Notes: generated by a model from the letters alone, not told the origin. DNA of 64,000 nucleotides from Chimaeribacter californicus (GCF_002858675.1 NZ_PJZF01000007.1:144001-208000), one strand, 5' to 3'. Shown: positions 17,609 to 29,206, counted from the stretch's first letter. Translations and numbers: made by a program.

Positions 17609-17626
17609 GCGGGGGCGCACCCCCGC
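17609..17626 (-). terminator. Terminator of the DapA-family gene
   Basis: GCGGGGG (17609-17615) pairs with CCCCCGC (17620-17626) over a four-base loop; on the minus strand it is followed by a run of six T. It sits eight bases after the stop of the leftward gene. Confidence 0.85.
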
Positions 17627-17633
17627 TGCATTA

Positions 17634-18542
17634 TCATGCGATCATACCGCTCAGGCGCAGCACATTACGCACGACCTCACGCTTCTCTTCGCTCAAAGGT
17701 TGTGCCGGTTGCAGGGAGTGTACCGGAATATCTACCCCGGCCTGGCGGATCGCCTCTTTCACCACATTATAGAAGGGCGTGTCCAGGCTATAGAGCTGGG
17801 GAATATGTGACAACCGCTGTTGCAGGCCGATAATGGTCGCAAACTCCTGCGTCTTCCATGCCCGGTAGATGCCGCAGGTCAGTTCCGGGGCGAAGTTGGC
17901 ACTGGCCGGAATGCAGCCATCGCCCCCCAGAATCAGCGTGCCGAACAGGTACTCGTCATACCCGGCGAACACGGCGAAGTCCGGCCGTACCGGTTTTACC
18001 GCCTGGATGGTTTCACGGAGGTGGCTGAGGGTGTCCACCGTGTCTTTCAGGCCGACTATGTTCGGGCAGCGCTCTGCCAGGGTTTTGATCAGGGAGACCG
18101 GGATGTTCTGGCCGGTCAGCGCCGGGAAATTGTAGAGCAGAATCGGCAGCGGCGAGGCGTCGGCCAGCGTCTGATAGTAGCGGCCGAGGTTCTCTTCAGA
18201 GAGCGGGTTGTAATAGGGGTTTACCACCACCACGCCATCCGCCCCGCAGCCGTGGGCGTGGGCGATCAGCGACTGTGTTTCCCGCGTGCCGGGGTGTGCC
18301 GCACCAATCAGCACCGGCACCCGGCCGGCAACGTGTGCGGTACAGAATTCAGCCACTTCATGACGCAAGGCACTGCCCATATGCGCAAACTCCCCGGCGC
18401 TGCCAAGGAAAAACACGCCGTTCACGCCGCCTTCAATCACATGGTCAATCAACCGCGCCATGCCGGGGCGATCGAGTTGTTCATCAGCGTTTAAAATCGT
18501 GGGCACCGGGGGAATGACACCGGAAAAGATCGGGGTAGCCAT
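17634..18542 (-). CDS. DapA/N-acetylneuraminate lyase-family aldolase (YagE/YjhH-like)
   Basis: 302 aa TIM-barrel class I aldolase. The Schiff-base lysine is visible in IVGLKDTVDT and the catalytic tyrosine in ILLYNFPALTG; the pyruvate-binding GSAGEF (in place of the GTTGE of DapA) is at about residue 48. The family cleaves or condenses pyruvate with aldehydes. The GSAGEF variant is seen in sugar-acid aldolases such as YagE and YjhH more than in true dihydrodipicolinate synthase. It stands alone with its own terminator; GGAG precedes ATG 18542. The substrate, probably a 2-keto-3-deoxy sugar acid, is inferred. Confidence 0.78.
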   Translation of the reverse strand: MATPIFSGVIPPVPTILNADEQLDRPGMARLIDHVIEGGVNGVFFLGSAGEFAHMGSALRHEVAEFCTAHVAGRVPVLIGAAHPGTRETQSLIAHAHGCGADGVVVVNPYYNPLSEENLGRYYQTLADASPLPILLYNFPALTGQNIPVSLIKTLAERCPNIVGLKDTVDTLSHLRETIQAVKPVRPDFAVFAGYDEYLFGTLILGGDGCIPASANFAPELTCGIYRAWKTQEFATIIGLQQRLSHIPQLYSLDTPFYNVVKEAIRQAGVDIPVHSLQPAQPLSEEKREVVRNVLRLSGMIA

Positions 18543-18930
18543 AAGGAATCTCCATGTTAAAGGGTGGGCCGCAGGCAGCGGAAAAGTTGGAACGGTGTTT
18601 TATTTATAAGCGATGTCACCGGGAAAACCTGTGTACTGTTTAACATTGCAGCAACTTGCGGTAAAAAGTGGCGGCCGGGTCACATCATCACGGGTGAAGA
18701 ACAGGTCTGCCTGATTTTTGTTACAACATACTTAAAAACCATCACCACACCCACCGGGGAACGTACCAGCATGGGCGGAAAAGGCGGAGGCAAGGTGCGG
18801 GATTTTTCTGCACGGATCGGTAATACAGTGAAAACGGGCAGGGTGACAGGCCAGGTAAGAGAGATGCAGGTGAAGAATACAGGCGAAAAAAAGCAGGGCG
18901 GGTGCCCTGCTCAGGTGAATGAAGACGGGA
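18543..18930. other. Intergenic region, no convincing gene
   Basis: 388 bases between two leftward genes. A rightward frame (18564-18941) spans it but has no family resemblance, an odd composition and runs through the ychF terminator, so I do not call it. The right end holds that terminator; the left end is probably the promoter of the aldolase. Confidence 0.55.
18892..18911 (-). terminator. Terminator of ychF
   Basis: AGCAGGGC (18892-18899) pairs with GCCCTGCT (18904-18911); on the minus strand a run of T follows. It lies 19 bases past the ychF stop. Confidence 0.85.
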
Positions 18931-20022
18931 TCAGACGTTGAACAGGAAGTTCATCACGTCGCCATCTTTCACGATGTACTCTTTGCCTTCGGAGCGCATT
19001 TTGCCGGCTTCTTTGGCACCTTGCTCACCTTTGTAGGTGATGAAGTCATCAAAAGCGATGGTCTGGGCGCGGATAAAGCCTTTTTCGAAATCGGTGTGGA
19101 TCTTACCGGCGGCCTGCGGGGCGGTGGCACCCACGGGAATCGTCCAGGCGCGCACTTCTTTTACCCCGGCGGTGAAGTAGGTTTGCAGGTTCAGCAACTC
19201 GTAACCGGCGCGGATCACGCGGTTCAGGCCCGGCTCTTCCAGGCCCAGCTCTGCCATAAACTCGGCGCGGTCTTCATCTTCCAGCTCAGCGATGTCAGAT
19301 TCCACCGCCGCACAGACGGCCACTACCACGGAGCCTTCGGCCGCGGCGATTTCACGGACTTTGTCGAGGTACGGGTTGTTCTCGAAGCCATCTTCGTTGA
19401 CGTTGGCGATATACATGGTGGGCTTCAGCGTCAGGAAGCTCAGGTAGCGGATCGCGGCCTTGTCTTCGGCGCTCAGGTCGAGTGCGCGCAGCATCCCGGC
19501 GTTTTCCAGTTGCGGCAGGCATTTCTCCAGCGCGGCCAGCTCAGCTTTGGCGTCTTTGTCACCGCCTTTGGCTTTCTTCTGCACACGCTGAATAGCGCGT
19601 TCGCAGGTGTCGAGGTCAGAGAGCGCCAGCTCGGTGTTGATGACGTCAATGTCATCCGCCGGGTCAACTTTGTTGTTCACGTGGATGATGTTGTCATTCT
19701 CAAAACAGCGCACCACGTGGCCGATGGCCTCAGTCTCACGGATGTTGGTCAGGAACTGGTTGCCCAGGCCTTCACCCTTGGACGCGCCTTTCACCAGACC
19801 GGCAATGTCGACGAATTCCATGGTGGTCGGCACCACACGCTGAGGTTTGACGATCGCACTCAGTTGGTCCAGACGCAGATCCGGCATCGGCACCACACCG
19901 GTGTTGGGTTCTATGGTGCAGAACGGAAAGTTCGCCGCCTCAATACCCGCTTTGGTCAGGGCGTTGAACAGCGTAGATTTACCCACGTTCGGCAGGCCGA
20001 CGATACCGCATTTGAATCCCAT
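18931..20022 (-). CDS. ychF: Ribosome-binding ATPase YchF
   Basis: 363 aa, the family's normal length. An Obg-type nucleotide-binding domain shows the P-loop [15 protein letters not shown]2 region [12 protein letters not shown] and G3 [17 protein letters not shown]; the specificity motif is NVNED rather than NKxD, the reason YchF prefers ATP. A coiled-coil insert (about 140-200) and a C-terminal TGS domain ending [12 protein letters not shown] follow. It associates with ribosomes and affects oxidative-stress response. In E. coli it is next to pth; here a SulP transporter gene lies between. Confidence 0.96.
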   Translation of the reverse strand: MGFKCGIVGLPNVGKSTLFNALTKAGIEAANFPFCTIEPNTGVVPMPDLRLDQLSAIVKPQRVVPTTMEFVDIAGLVKGASKGEGLGNQFLTNIRETEAIGHVVRCFENDNIIHVNNKVDPADDIDVINTELALSDLDTCERAIQRVQKKAKGGDKDAKAELAALEKCLPQLENAGMLRALDLSAEDKAAIRYLSFLTLKPTMYIANVNEDGFENNPYLDKVREIAAAEGSVVVAVCAAVESDIAELEDEDRAEFMAELGLEEPGLNRVIRAGYELLNLQTYFTAGVKEVRAWTIPVGATAPQAAGKIHTDFEKGFIRAQTIAFDDFITYKGEQGAKEAGKMRSEGKEYIVKDGDVMNFLFNV

Positions 20023-20354
20023 GTTTATATCACCTTAATCGCTTAAATATCATGCGGTTAATATAGGCCGCATTATTGAATTGCACACTTACCCCTTATT
20101 ATACACGGAAAGCGTGTTTATCTCGATCCGCATCTGGCCATGCCCTTCGGGCTTGCCTTTGCCACACGCTTTGCCGATACTGCTACAACTTTTTAACTGA
20201 CAGGAAACGCGCCGGATGTATTTTCTGCCTGGTCCACCCTGAGCTTTCCCCCCTCTTAGCAGCCTGATGCGCTGCACTTCACTGCGCCTGCGGTGATCTC
20301 ATATTCCCCTTAGGGGGAAGCAGTTGTGCTACCCAAATAAAATATGGATTCCTT
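20023..20354. other. Divergent ychF/SulP promoter region
   Basis: 332 bases without a gene. A small hairpin TTCCCC/GGGGAA (20304-20309, 20314-20319) lies in the leader of the SulP gene. I see no other structure. Confidence 0.5.
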
Positions 20355-21881
20355 ATGTCTGGAATGAATAACGCCAGGCTGGCCGGCGTCAAAAATGACG
20401 TGCTGGCCGGTTGTGTTGTGGCGGTCTCTATGGTGCCGGAAGCGGTCGGATTTTCACTGGTCGCCGGGTTGTCACCGATTGTCGGCCTGCATACCGCCTT
20501 TATTATCGGGCTGGTGACGGCCCTGTTCGGCGGTAAACCGGGCATGGTCTCCGGGGCGGCCGGGTCGATTGTGGTGGTGCTGATGAGCCTCGCCAGTGAA
20601 CACGGCATGGACTACGTCCTGTGGGCGACGATTTTCGCCGGCATCATCCAGATCGCCATCGGCGCGCTGCGCCTGGGCAAATTTATCCGGCTGGTGCCGC
20701 TGCCGGCGGTGCACGGCTTTGTGAACGGGCTGGCGATTGTGATTATGCTGGCGCAACTGCACATGATCGTCGGGCAGGGGCCGATGATGTACGCGCTGGT
20801 GCTGCTGGCGATCCTGGTGGTCTGCCTGTTCCCGAAACTCACTAAGGTTATCCCGTCCTCCCTGGCGGCGCTGATTGTGGTGTCGGCGGTGGCGATCGGC
20901 TTTAACCTGCATACCCTGCGGGTGGGCGACATGGCAGACATCTCCGGGACGTTGCCGAGCTTCCACCTGCCGGCCGCGCCGCTGAACCTGGAAACGCTGC
21001 GCATCGTGCTGCCTTATGCGGTGGTGATCGCGCTGGTGGGCCTGATTGAATCCCTGTTGACCATGACAGTGCTGGATGAGATGGGCAACAAAAAAGGCAA
21101 CGGCAACCGCGAGAGCATCGCGCAAGGGGCAGGCAACGCCCTCTGCGGCATGTTCGGCTGCTTCGCCGGGTGCGCGATGATTGGCCAGTCGATCATTAAC
21201 TTTACCTCCGGCGGCCGTGGGCGCATCTCCGGCACGGTCGGCGCATTGTTGCTGATCCTGTTTGTGGTCAGCCTGTCGACGTATATCGGCCTGCTGCCGG
21301 TGGCGGCGTTGGCCGGCATCATGCTGGTGGTCTGCTATAACACCTTTGAGTGGAGCTCCCTGCGCCGTTTACGCCGGATGCCGAAAGCAGACGTGCTGGT
21401 GATGCTGGTGGTGACACTGATTACCATCTTCACCGATCTGGCAGTGGCGGTGATCAGCGGCGTGATTATCTCTGCGCTGGTGTTTGCCTGGCAGCATGCG
21501 CGCATCAGCGTACGTCGCCGTCAGCAGAAAGGGGATCTGGCCGTGTATCAGCTGGAAGGCCCGCTGTTCTTTGGTTCGGCCGCCTCGTTTGCCGAGCTGT
21601 TTGACCCGGCGAAAGACCCGGAGCAGGTCGTTATCGACTTTGCCGCCACCCGCGTGATGGACGCCAGCGGCGTGGAAGCGATCGACAAACTCACCAGCCG
21701 CTACCTGGAGGCGGGCAAACGCATCCGCCTGCGCCACCTCAGCCCGGACTGCGTGCGGCTGCTGGCGAAAGCCGGGCCGTTCTGCAGCCATGAACTGGAC
21801 GACCCGCACTATTTTGTCGCGGAAGAGGATTACCAGCCGGAAGAGGGTGAAGCAGGAGCGGGCGAGGTTCGCCGCACCTGA
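20355..21881 (+). CDS. SulP-family anion transporter with STAS domain
   Basis: 508 aa. An N-terminal membrane domain of about 12-14 segments with the SulP signature region (VAVSMVPEAVGFSLVAGLSPIVGLHTAF) is followed by a cytoplasmic STAS domain (about 400-490: LEGPLFFGSAASFAELF... FAATRVMDASGVEAID). It is a distinct second SulP protein besides DauA (31462-33153), shorter and not alignable in its loops. Substrate may be sulfate, bicarbonate or a dicarboxylate; sequence does not decide. It lies between ychF and pth, near where E. coli carries dauA. Confidence 0.85.
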   Translation: MSGMNNARLAGVKNDVLAGCVVAVSMVPEAVGFSLVAGLSPIVGLHTAFIIGLVTALFGGKPGMVSGAAGSIVVVLMSLASEHGMDYVLWATIFAGIIQIAIGALRLGKFIRLVPLPAVHGFVNGLAIVIMLAQLHMIVGQGPMMYALVLLAILVVCLFPKLTKVIPSSLAALIVVSAVAIGFNLHTLRVGDMADISGTLPSFHLPAAPLNLETLRIVLPYAVVIALVGLIESLLTMTVLDEMGNKKGNGNRESIAQGAGNALCGMFGCFAGCAMIGQSIINFTSGGRGRISGTVGALLLILFVVSLSTYIGLLPVAALAGIMLVVCYNTFEWSSLRRLRRMPKADVLVMLVVTLITIFTDLAVAVISGVIISALVFAWQHARISVRRRQQKGDLAVYQLEGPLFFGSAASFAELFDPAKDPEQVVIDFAATRVMDASGVEAIDKLTSRYLEAGKRIRLRHLSPDCVRLLAKAGPFCSHELDDPHYFVAEEDYQPEEGEAGAGEVRRT

Positions 21882-21888
21882 TAACAGG

Positions 21889-21909
21889 CAGCGGGCGCCG
21901 GGCCCGCTG
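21889..21909. terminator. Hairpin between the convergent SulP gene and pth
   Basis: CAGCGGGC (21889-21896) pairs with GCCCGCTG (21902-21909). There is no clear T-run, but its place between convergent stop codons suggests a 3' end structure. Confidence 0.5.
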
Positions 21910-21912
21910 TGG

Positions 21913-22497
21913 TTACGCTTTAAAGCCGTGCAGCCGCTGTACGGCTTTCTCCAGACCCTCTTTCATCAGGATCTCGGTACAGCGCAGGGATTCATCAATC
22001 GCACTGTCAATCAGCTGTTGTTCGCTGGCGGGCGGCTTGCCGAGCACAAACCCCACCACTTTATTCTTATCACCCGGATGGCCGATGCCGATGCGCAGGC
22101 GGTAGAAATTCGGGTTGTTGCCCAGTTTGCTCTGAATATCTTTCAGGCCGTTATGGCCGCCATTGCCGCCGCCCAGTTTTACTTTCGCCACCCCCGGCGG
22201 GATGTCCAGCTCATCATGGGCCACCAGGATCTCATCCGGATTGAGCCGGTAGAAGGTGGCCATCGCGGCCACCGCTTTGCCGCTCAAATTCATAAACGTG
22301 GTGGGAACCAGCAGGCGCACATCCTGCCCGGCCAGCGTCAGGCGGCCGGTATAGCCGAAGAATTTGCTCTCTTCTTTCAGGGAGACATTGTGCCGGCGCG
22401 CCAGCAGATCGACATACCAGGCCCCGGCGTTATGACGGGTCTGGGCATATTCAGCGCCTGGGTTGGCCAGGCCGACAATGAGTTTTATGCTGCTCAC
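21913..22497 (-). CDS. pth: Peptidyl-tRNA hydrolase
   Basis: 194 aa from a GTG at 22497, matching E. coli pth, which also starts with GTG; the ATG at 22512 lacks a binding site. It cleaves the ester bond of peptidyl-tRNAs that fall off ribosomes. Conserved residues: Asn and His of [23 protein letters not shown], and the DELDIPPG and [13 protein letters not shown] motifs that hold the catalytic region. Divergent from ychH. Confidence 0.95.
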   Translation of the reverse strand: MSSIKLIVGLANPGAEYAQTRHNAGAWYVDLLARRHNVSLKEESKFFGYTGRLTLAGQDVRLLVPTTFMNLSGKAVAAMATFYRLNPDEILVAHDELDIPPGVAKVKLGGGNGGHNGLKDIQSKLGNNPNFYRLRIGIGHPGDKNKVVGFVLGKPPASEQQLIDSAIDESLRCTEILMKEGLEKAVQRLHGFKA

Positions 22498-22678
22498 GGG
22501 ATTTCGCTTCATCAGAAATAGAGCCGGCTAGTTTACCTGCGGATCGGCATGATGACAAAACCGGGGGCGTCGCCGGGAGAAATACCTCAAAACTTGAATA
22601 ATGAGCTTTATAAATTATTGTTAATGTTAATTAAAATAGGGCGTTTTAGTAAAGATTTGTCAAAAGTTCTTTGCCTTC

Positions 22679-22721
22679 TGTGATCCTCTCCGCAACTCCC
22701 GCCATAAGCTCTGCCTATACT
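22679..22721 (+). promoter_or_regulatory. CRP-like site and promoter of ychH
   Basis: TGTGA-N6-CCGCA (22679-22694) resembles a CRP site with one good half. A -10 box TATACT lies at 22716-22721, placing the start near 22728 and the site centre at about -41.5, the classic class II activator position. In E. coli ychH is reported as CRP-dependent. Confidence 0.45.
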
Positions 22722-22771
22722 TTCATCAATTAGCCCCGGTAACCGATCGGGTGACTTCAGGGAGGTGTGAA

Positions 22772-23044
22772 ATGAGACGTAAACATGCAACGCTGGCGGG
22801 TAACCTTCTGATGGGACTGGGCCTGTTAACCATGGTAGGCGGCGTCGGCTACTCCATTCTTAACCAGATGCCGCAGCTTAATCTGCCGCAATATTTTGCC
22901 CACGGCGCCGTGATGAGCATTTTCATCGGTGCATTGTTGTGGTTGGCCGGTGCACGTATCGGCGGGCGGGAACAGGTGTGCGACCGCTACTGGTGGGTAA
23001 AGCATTTTGATAAACGCTGCAACCGGTCACATCACCCGCACTAA
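22772..23044 (+). CDS. ychH: Stress-induced small membrane protein YchH
   Basis: 90 aa. The ATG at 22772 is preceded by GGAGGTG, a strong binding site; an earlier in-frame start has none. Two hydrophobic segments (LLMGLGLLTMVGGVGYSIL and the MSIFIGALLWLAGARIGG region) make it an inner-membrane protein; the tail is rich in Cys, His and Arg. YchH is known in E. coli as a stress-induced protein of uncertain mechanism. Position between pth and prs is conserved. Confidence 0.9.
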   Translation: MRRKHATLAGNLLMGLGLLTMVGGVGYSILNQMPQLNLPQYFAHGAVMSIFIGALLWLAGARIGGREQVCDRYWWVKHFDKRCNRSHHPH

Positions 23045-23078
23045 TGATTTAGCCTCAGGCTGAGAATTTTGCACATAA

Positions 23079-23107
23079 AAAAACCGCCGGCATAACCGGC
23101 GGTTTTT
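23079..23107. terminator. Bidirectional terminator between ychH and prs
   Basis: AAAAACCGCCGG (23079-23090) pairs with CCGGCGGTTTTT (23096-23107) over a five-base loop, serving both convergent genes. Confidence 0.9.
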
Positions 23108-23153
23108 CATTGCAACCCAACATCACCGGTGGCCTCGGGCGGGCCACACAGTA

Positions 23154-24191
<1,038 letters not shown>

Positions 24192-24234
24192 TCAGTGAAG
24201 GGCGGTTAACGCAGGCGCAGCGCACACACTGGCG

Positions 24235-25104
24235 TTAAGTCACGGCTCCACACTCCCGGCGGGTACGGTGCAGCGGCGAAACATTTACACCTCGCGCAAC
24301 AAAACCGTTTACCCATTCAGGAGCTTGATTTAACACCTGCCGGGCAGCGGATTCTGTGTTGAACTCGGCAAAAACACAGGCTCCGGTGCCAGTCAGGCGC
24401 GACGGCGCGTATTCTAACAGCCATGAAAGAAGCTGTTCAACCTCGTAAAAACGTTTTCTTGCAATCGCTTCGCAATCATTTGCGTAGGGGGTGCGTAACA
24501 ACGTCTCCAGCGACCGCACCGGGGTGTTACGCGTCAGCGCCGGATCGGCAAAAATCACCGGCGTCGGGATGCTGACGCCGGGGTGCGCCACCAGATACCA
24601 CTTCTCTTCCGGCGAGGCGGGCTGTAACTGCTCGCCAATGCCCTCGGCAAACGCCGCATGGCCGCGCACAAACACCGGCACATCGGCCCCCAGTTGCAGG
24701 CCCAGCGCGGCCAGGGTGTCGTCGCTCAGGCCGCACTGCCAGAGCTGGTTCAGCGCCACCAGCACGGTGGCCGCGTTGGAGGAACCGCCGCCCAGCCCGC
24801 CGCCCATCGGCAAGACTTTCTCAATACTCAGTGTGGCACCGCGCGGCAGGCTGTCAATCTGTGCGGCCTCACAGTGCTGTTGCAGCAGCCGAGCCGCGCG
24901 CACCATCAGGTTCTGATCCTCCGGCACGCCCGCGACCGGCGTGGCCAGCACAATGTTGCCGTCCTCACGCGGCGCAACGCCTACGGTGTCGCCGTAGTCG
25001 AGGAACTGGAACAGCGTCTGCAACAGGTGGTAGCCATCCGGCCGCCGGCCGGTGATATAAAGGAACAGATTGAGTTTTGCCGGAGAGGGCCAGAAGTGCG
25101 TCAT
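24235..25104 (-). CDS. ispE: 4-diphosphocytidyl-2-C-methyl-D-erythritol kinase
   Basis: 289 aa GHMP kinase of the MEP isoprenoid pathway; it phosphorylates CDP-methylerythritol at the 2-hydroxyl. Visible: the N-terminal [22 protein letters not shown] substrate motif and the ATP-binding glycine loop [14 protein letters not shown]. It follows lolB by about one base, so they are co-translated, and precedes prs. Confidence 0.95.
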   Translation of the reverse strand: MTHFWPSPAKLNLFLYITGRRPDGYHLLQTLFQFLDYGDTVGVAPREDGNIVLATPVAGVPEDQNLMVRAARLLQQHCEAAQIDSLPRGATLSIEKVLPMGGGLGGGSSNAATVLVALNQLWQCGLSDDTLAALGLQLGADVPVFVRGHAAFAEGIGEQLQPASPEEKWYLVAHPGVSIPTPVIFADPALTRNTPVRSLETLLRTPYANDCEAIARKRFYEVEQLLSWLLEYAPSRLTGTGACVFAEFNTESAARQVLNQAPEWVNGFVARGVNVSPLHRTRRECGAVT

Positions 25105-25105
25105 G

Positions 25106-25744
25106 TTATTTCAGGGTCCAGCGGTTCATTTTCAGTTTGATGCGTTGTTCGCCCTGGGTCAGCGTGAGGCTGCTCGGCAGGGCCGGCGTTACTTCCTCAT
25201 TATACCCGGCATACTCAACTTTCCACGCCGTGCCGTTCTGGCTGTAGGTCAGGGCGCTCAGGCGGTAGCGGTCATCCAGCGTGAAGTCCGTGGCGTCACC
25301 CGGCAGGCCCAGCATCCACTGGCGCAGGCTGTTAAGCGGGATCGCCATGCCGGTAAGTTTCTGTAACATCTCTTCCGGGTTGTCGCTGACGTACTGTTTG
25401 CCGTCTTTGGTGGTGAGCTGCGCCACGCTGTTCTGCACTCTCAGCTCCATTTCGGTGCTGCCGAGCGGGTTGGTCAGCAATAGGCGGTAATGGGTGGGGC
25501 TGGACTGCTGCCAGAAGAAGTTGGCGTAGACCTTCTGCCGGTCAGACAGGTAGGCGAAGGCGCCGCGGGTCTGGTACGTGGAGAGTTGCTGCACCTGCTG
25601 CTGGTGCTGTTTCCACTGTGGGGAATCCGGGCTGGTGGCCGGGCCGCGCGGGGCCGTCAGGGAACAGGCAGCCAGCAGGACGCTGGCCAGTGGAAGCAGG
25701 CGCAGCAGGTTCAGGCGTGCGGCGTTACGCGGTGGTTTTGGCAT
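25106..25744 (-). CDS. lolB: Outer-membrane lipoprotein receptor LolB
   Basis: 212 aa. The signal peptide ends in the lipobox LLAACS, giving an acylated Cys anchored in the outer membrane. LolB accepts lipoproteins from the periplasmic carrier LolA and inserts them. Family stretches: [28 protein letters not shown] and [12 protein letters not shown]. First gene of the lolB-ispE-prs operon and divergent from hemA, as in E. coli. Confidence 0.94.
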   Translation of the reverse strand: MPKPPRNAARLNLLRLLPLASVLLAACSLTAPRGPATSPDSPQWKQHQQQVQQLSTYQTRGAFAYLSDRQKVYANFFWQQSSPTHYRLLLTNPLGSTEMELRVQNSVAQLTTKDGKQYVSDNPEEMLQKLTGMAIPLNSLRQWMLGLPGDATDFTLDDRYRLSALTYSQNGTAWKVEYAGYNEEVTPALPSSLTLTQGEQRIKLKMNRWTLK

Positions 25745-25973
25745 AATAATTCGTCATATCCTTTAATGTGATGCGTTAATGCTAACACAGCCTTTCACGC
25801 TAACGGGCTTGCCGGTGAGCGTCAATATTCTTATGTGGCTGAAAATGACCGGGAAGGGGCTTTTCATCAATTGCACTGATAATGCGGTGTTGCTTTTATT
25901 GATCCCGCGCATCAAGTAGAATGCCGTTCAGACCAATCCCATATCAAGATAAGTATTATTCAAAGCCATTCCC

Positions 25974-27236
25974 ATGACCCTGCTTGCATTAGGTATAAAT
26001 CATAAAACCGCGCCGGTGTCGTTGCGTGAACGGGTGACCTTCTCCCCGGATACCCTCGATCAGGCGTTGAACAGCCTGCTCCGGCAACCGCTGGTGCAGG
26101 GGGGCGTTGTGCTGTCTACCTGTAACCGCACTGAACTTTACCTCAGTGTGGAGGAGCAGGAGAACCTCAAGGAGCAACTGGTTGCCTGGCTGTGTGATTA
26201 CCACCAGCTCAGTGAAGAGGAAGTGCGCCAGAGCCTCTACTGGCACCATGATAATGAGGCGGTCAGCCACCTGATGCGCGTGGCCAGCGGGCTGGACTCG
26301 CTGGTGCTGGGCGAGCCGCAAATCCTGGGGCAGGTGAAAAAAGCCTTTGCCGAATCACAACGCGGGCATTCCGTCTCGGGTGAGCTTGAGCGCCTGTTCC
26401 AGAAATCCTTCTCTGTCGCCAAGCGAGTGCGTACTGAAACCGACATTGGCGCCAGTGCGGTCTCCGTGGCGTTTGCGGCCTGTACCCTGGCGCGGCAGAT
26501 CTTTGAATCGCTGGCTGACCTGAACGTGCTGCTGGTCGGCGCGGGGGAGACCATCGAACTGGTGGCGCGCCACCTGCGTGAACACCGCGTGAAGCATATG
26601 ATGATCGCCAACCGCACGCGTGAACGCGCCCAGGCGCTGGCGGATGAAGTCGGGGCTGAGGTGATCACCCTGCCGGAGATTGACGCCCGCCTGGCGGATG
26701 CCGACATCATCATCAGCTCCACGGCCAGCCCGCTGCCGATCATCGGCAAAGGCATGGTGGAGAGGGCGCTCAAGGCGCGCCGCAACCAGCCGATGCTGCT
26801 GGTGGACATCGCGGTGCCGCGTGACATCGAGCCGGAAGTCGGCAAGCTTTCCAACGCCTACCTCTACAGCGTGGACGACCTGCACTCCATCATCCAGAAC
26901 AACCTGGCCCAGCGTAAGGCTGCCGCGATTCAGGCAGAAACTATCGTGGCCCAGGAGAGCACCAATTTCATGGCCTGGCTGCGCTCACAGGGCGCAGTGG
27001 AAATGATCCGGGATTACCGCGCCCATGCAGACAGCGTGCGCAATGAGATGGAAGCGCGGGCACTGGCGGCCATTGCGCAGGGGGCAGACGTGCAGGCCGT
27101 GATTCATGAGCTGGCGCATAAATTGACTAACCGCCTGATCCATGCGCCGACCAAATCGTTGCAGCAGGCGGCACAATCGGGTGATGTGGAGCGGCTGCAA
27201 ATTCTGCGTGACAGTCTGGGGCTGGAAAAGCCATAA
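25974..27236 (+). CDS. hemA: Glutamyl-tRNA reductase
   Basis: 420 aa. First committed enzyme of the C5 haem pathway, reducing glutamyl-tRNA to glutamate-1-semialdehyde. The catalytic Cys lies in [12 protein letters not shown] (about residue 50); the NADPH domain shows [16 protein letters not shown], and the C-terminal dimerisation helix ends the protein. The N-terminus [13 protein letters not shown] is the region used for regulated proteolysis in enterobacteria. Followed by prfA and prmC. Confidence 0.96.
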   Translation: MTLLALGINHKTAPVSLRERVTFSPDTLDQALNSLLRQPLVQGGVVLSTCNRTELYLSVEEQENLKEQLVAWLCDYHQLSEEEVRQSLYWHHDNEAVSHLMRVASGLDSLVLGEPQILGQVKKAFAESQRGHSVSGELERLFQKSFSVAKRVRTETDIGASAVSVAFAACTLARQIFESLADLNVLLVGAGETIELVARHLREHRVKHMMIANRTRERAQALADEVGAEVITLPEIDARLADADIIISSTASPLPIIGKGMVERALKARRNQPMLLVDIAVPRDIEPEVGKLSNAYLYSVDDLHSIIQNNLAQRKAAAIQAETIVAQESTNFMAWLRSQGAVEMIRDYRAHADSVRNEMEARALAAIAQGADVQAVIHELAHKLTNRLIHAPTKSLQQAAQSGDVERLQILRDSLGLEKP

Positions 27237-27290
27237 TTTTCAACGAAAAACACCGACATCCGCTATGAGAAACAAGGTTAAACAGCACGC

Positions 27291-28373
27291 ATGAAGCCCT
27301 CTATTGTTGCCAAACTGGACGCGTTGCAAGAGCGCCACGAAGAAGTCCAGGCGATGCTTGGCGATGCCAGCGTTATCGCCGATCAAGATCGTTTCCGCGC
27401 CCTGTCGCGTGAGTATGCCCAGCTGTCCGATGTGACCCGCTGCTTCCAGCAGTGGCGCCAGGTGCAGGATGACCTGCACACCGCTGAATTGATGCTCGAC
27501 GATCCGGAAATGCGCGACATGGCGCAGGAAGAGATTAAAGAGAGCAAGGCGACCCTGGAGACGCTGGAGCAGCAGTTGCAACTGTTGCTGCTGCCGAAAG
27601 ATCCGGATGATGAGCGCAGCTGCTTCCTGGAAGTGCGCGCCGGCACCGGCGGTGATGAGGCGGCGATTTTTGCCGGTGACCTGTTCCGCATGTACAGCCG
27701 TTATGCCGAAAGCCGCCGCTGGCGCGTCGAGATCATGAGTGCCAACGAAGGGGAACATGGCGGCTTTAAAGAGGTGATTGCCAAGGTGTCCGGTGACGGC
27801 GTTTACGGCCAGCTCAAGTTTGAGTCGGGCGGCCACCGCGTGCAGCGCGTGCCGGAGACCGAATCGCAGGGGCGCATCCACACCTCCGCCTGCACCGTGG
27901 CAGTGATGCCGGAAGTGCCGGAAGCGGAGCTGCCGGAAATCAACGCCGGCGACCTGAAAATCGATACCTTCCGCTCGTCGGGCGCGGGCGGCCAGCACGT
28001 TAACACCACCGATTCTGCCATCCGTATCACCCACTTGCCGACCGGCATTGTGGTGGAGTGCCAGGATGAGCGCTCACAGCATAAAAACAAAGCCAAGGCG
28101 CTCTCCGTGCTGGGCGCACGCATCCGGGCCGCCGAAATGGCCAAGCGCCAGCAGGCCGAGGCCTCGACCCGCCGTAACCTGCTCGGCAGCGGCGATCGCT
28201 CTGACCGTAACCGCACCTATAACTTCCCGCAGGGGCGCGTGACCGATCACCGCATCAACCTCACCATCTACCGTCTGGACGAGGTCATGGAAGGCAAACT
28301 GGATGCGTTGATCCAGCCGATTGTGCAGGAGTATCAGGCCGATCAGCTGGCGGCGCTGTCTGAGCAAGAGTAA
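27291..28373 (+). CDS. prfA: Peptide chain release factor 1
   Basis: 360 aa. Reads UAA and UAG stop codons. The catalytic GGQ is in [12 protein letters not shown]; the codon-recognition tripeptide region reads PET where E. coli has PAT, a variant that occurs in other bacterial RF1 proteins. The GGQ glutamine is the target of PrmC, encoded directly downstream with a one-base TAATG overlap. Confidence 0.96.
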   Translation: MKPSIVAKLDALQERHEEVQAMLGDASVIADQDRFRALSREYAQLSDVTRCFQQWRQVQDDLHTAELMLDDPEMRDMAQEEIKESKATLETLEQQLQLLLLPKDPDDERSCFLEVRAGTGGDEAAIFAGDLFRMYSRYAESRRWRVEIMSANEGEHGGFKEVIAKVSGDGVYGQLKFESGGHRVQRVPETESQGRIHTSACTVAVMPEVPEAELPEINAGDLKIDTFRSSGAGGQHVNTTDSAIRITHLPTGIVVECQDERSQHKNKAKALSVLGARIRAAEMAKRQQAEASTRRNLLGSGDRSDRNRTYNFPQGRVTDHRINLTIYRLDEVMEGKLDALIQPIVQEYQADQLAALSEQE

Positions 28374-29206
28374 TGGATTTCCGCAGCTGGCTTGCTGATG
28401 CCGCGGCGCGCCTCACCCAGAGTGACAGCGCGCGCCGTGATGCTGAAATCCTGCTCGGCCATGTCACCGGCCGGGCGCGCACCTTTATTCTCGCCTTTGG
28501 TGAAACCCCGCTGAGTGCTGACCAGCTGGCCCGGCTTGAGGCCTTGCTGGCGCGCCGCGTGCAGGGTGAACCGGTCGCTTATCTGGTTGGCGTGCGGGAG
28601 TTCTGGTCACTGCCGCTGGCGGTCTCCCCCTCGACGCTTATCCCACGCCCTGATACCGAATGCCTGGTAGAGGAAGCGTTGGCGCGCCTGCCGCACACGG
28701 CCTGCCGGCTGCTGGACCTGGGCACCGGCACCGGGGCGATTGCGCTGGCGCTGGCCAGCGAGCGCCCGCAGGACCAGGTTACCGGCGTTGACCGGCAACC
28801 GGAGGCGGTGGCGCTGGCGCAGCAAAACGCCGCGACGCTCGGCATTACGAATGTGCAGTTCCTCGCGGGCAGCTGGTTCACCCCGGTCGCGGGGGCGCGT
28901 TTTGATCTTATCGCCAGCAACCCGCCCTATATCGATGCCGCTGACCCGCACCTTGCCGAGGGCGATGTGCGCTTCGAACCGGCCTCCGCGCTGGTGGCGG
29001 ATGAGCAGGGGATGGCTGACCTGCGGCACATCATCACGGCCGCGCCGGACTTTTTGCACCCCGGCGGCTGGCTGCTGCTGGAGCATGGCTGGCAACAGGC
29101 TGCCGCCGTGCGCTGCGGCCTCACCGCACGCGGCTTCGATGAGGTGGCCACCCGGCAGGATTATGGCGGCAATGACCGCATTACCCTGGGCCGCTGGGGC
29201 GGCTGA
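28373..29206 (+). CDS. prmC: Release factor glutamine methyltransferase
   Basis: 277 aa. Uses SAM to N5-methylate the GGQ glutamine of RF1 and RF2. The helical N-terminal domain precedes a Rossmann methyltransferase domain with LLDLGTGTGAIALALA and the catalytic NPPY in SNPPYIDAADPH. Overlaps the prfA stop by one base. Confidence 0.96.
   Translation: MDFRSWLADAAARLTQSDSARRDAEILLGHVTGRARTFILAFGETPLSADQLARLEALLARRVQGEPVAYLVGVREFWSLPLAVSPSTLIPRPDTECLVEEALARLPHTACRLLDLGTGTGAIALALASERPQDQVTGVDRQPEAVALAQQNAATLGITNVQFLAGSWFTPVAGARFDLIASNPPYIDAADPHLAEGDVRFEPASALVADEQGMADLRHIITAAPDFLHPGGWLLLEHGWQQAAAVRCGLTARGFDEVATRQDYGGNDRITLGRWGG

Noticed and set aside
18564..18941. 125-codon rightward frame between the aldolase and ychF
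   Set aside because: No family resemblance, poor start site, and it overlaps the ychF terminator.
18919..20046. 375-codon open frame antisense to ychF
   Set aside because: Same reason: exact shadow of ychF, with phenylalanine/valine/glycine-rich nonsense.
27291..28373. PET instead of PAT in the RF1 codon-recognition tripeptide
   Set aside because: This variant is common in other bacterial RF1 proteins, so it does not suggest altered stop-codon reading.
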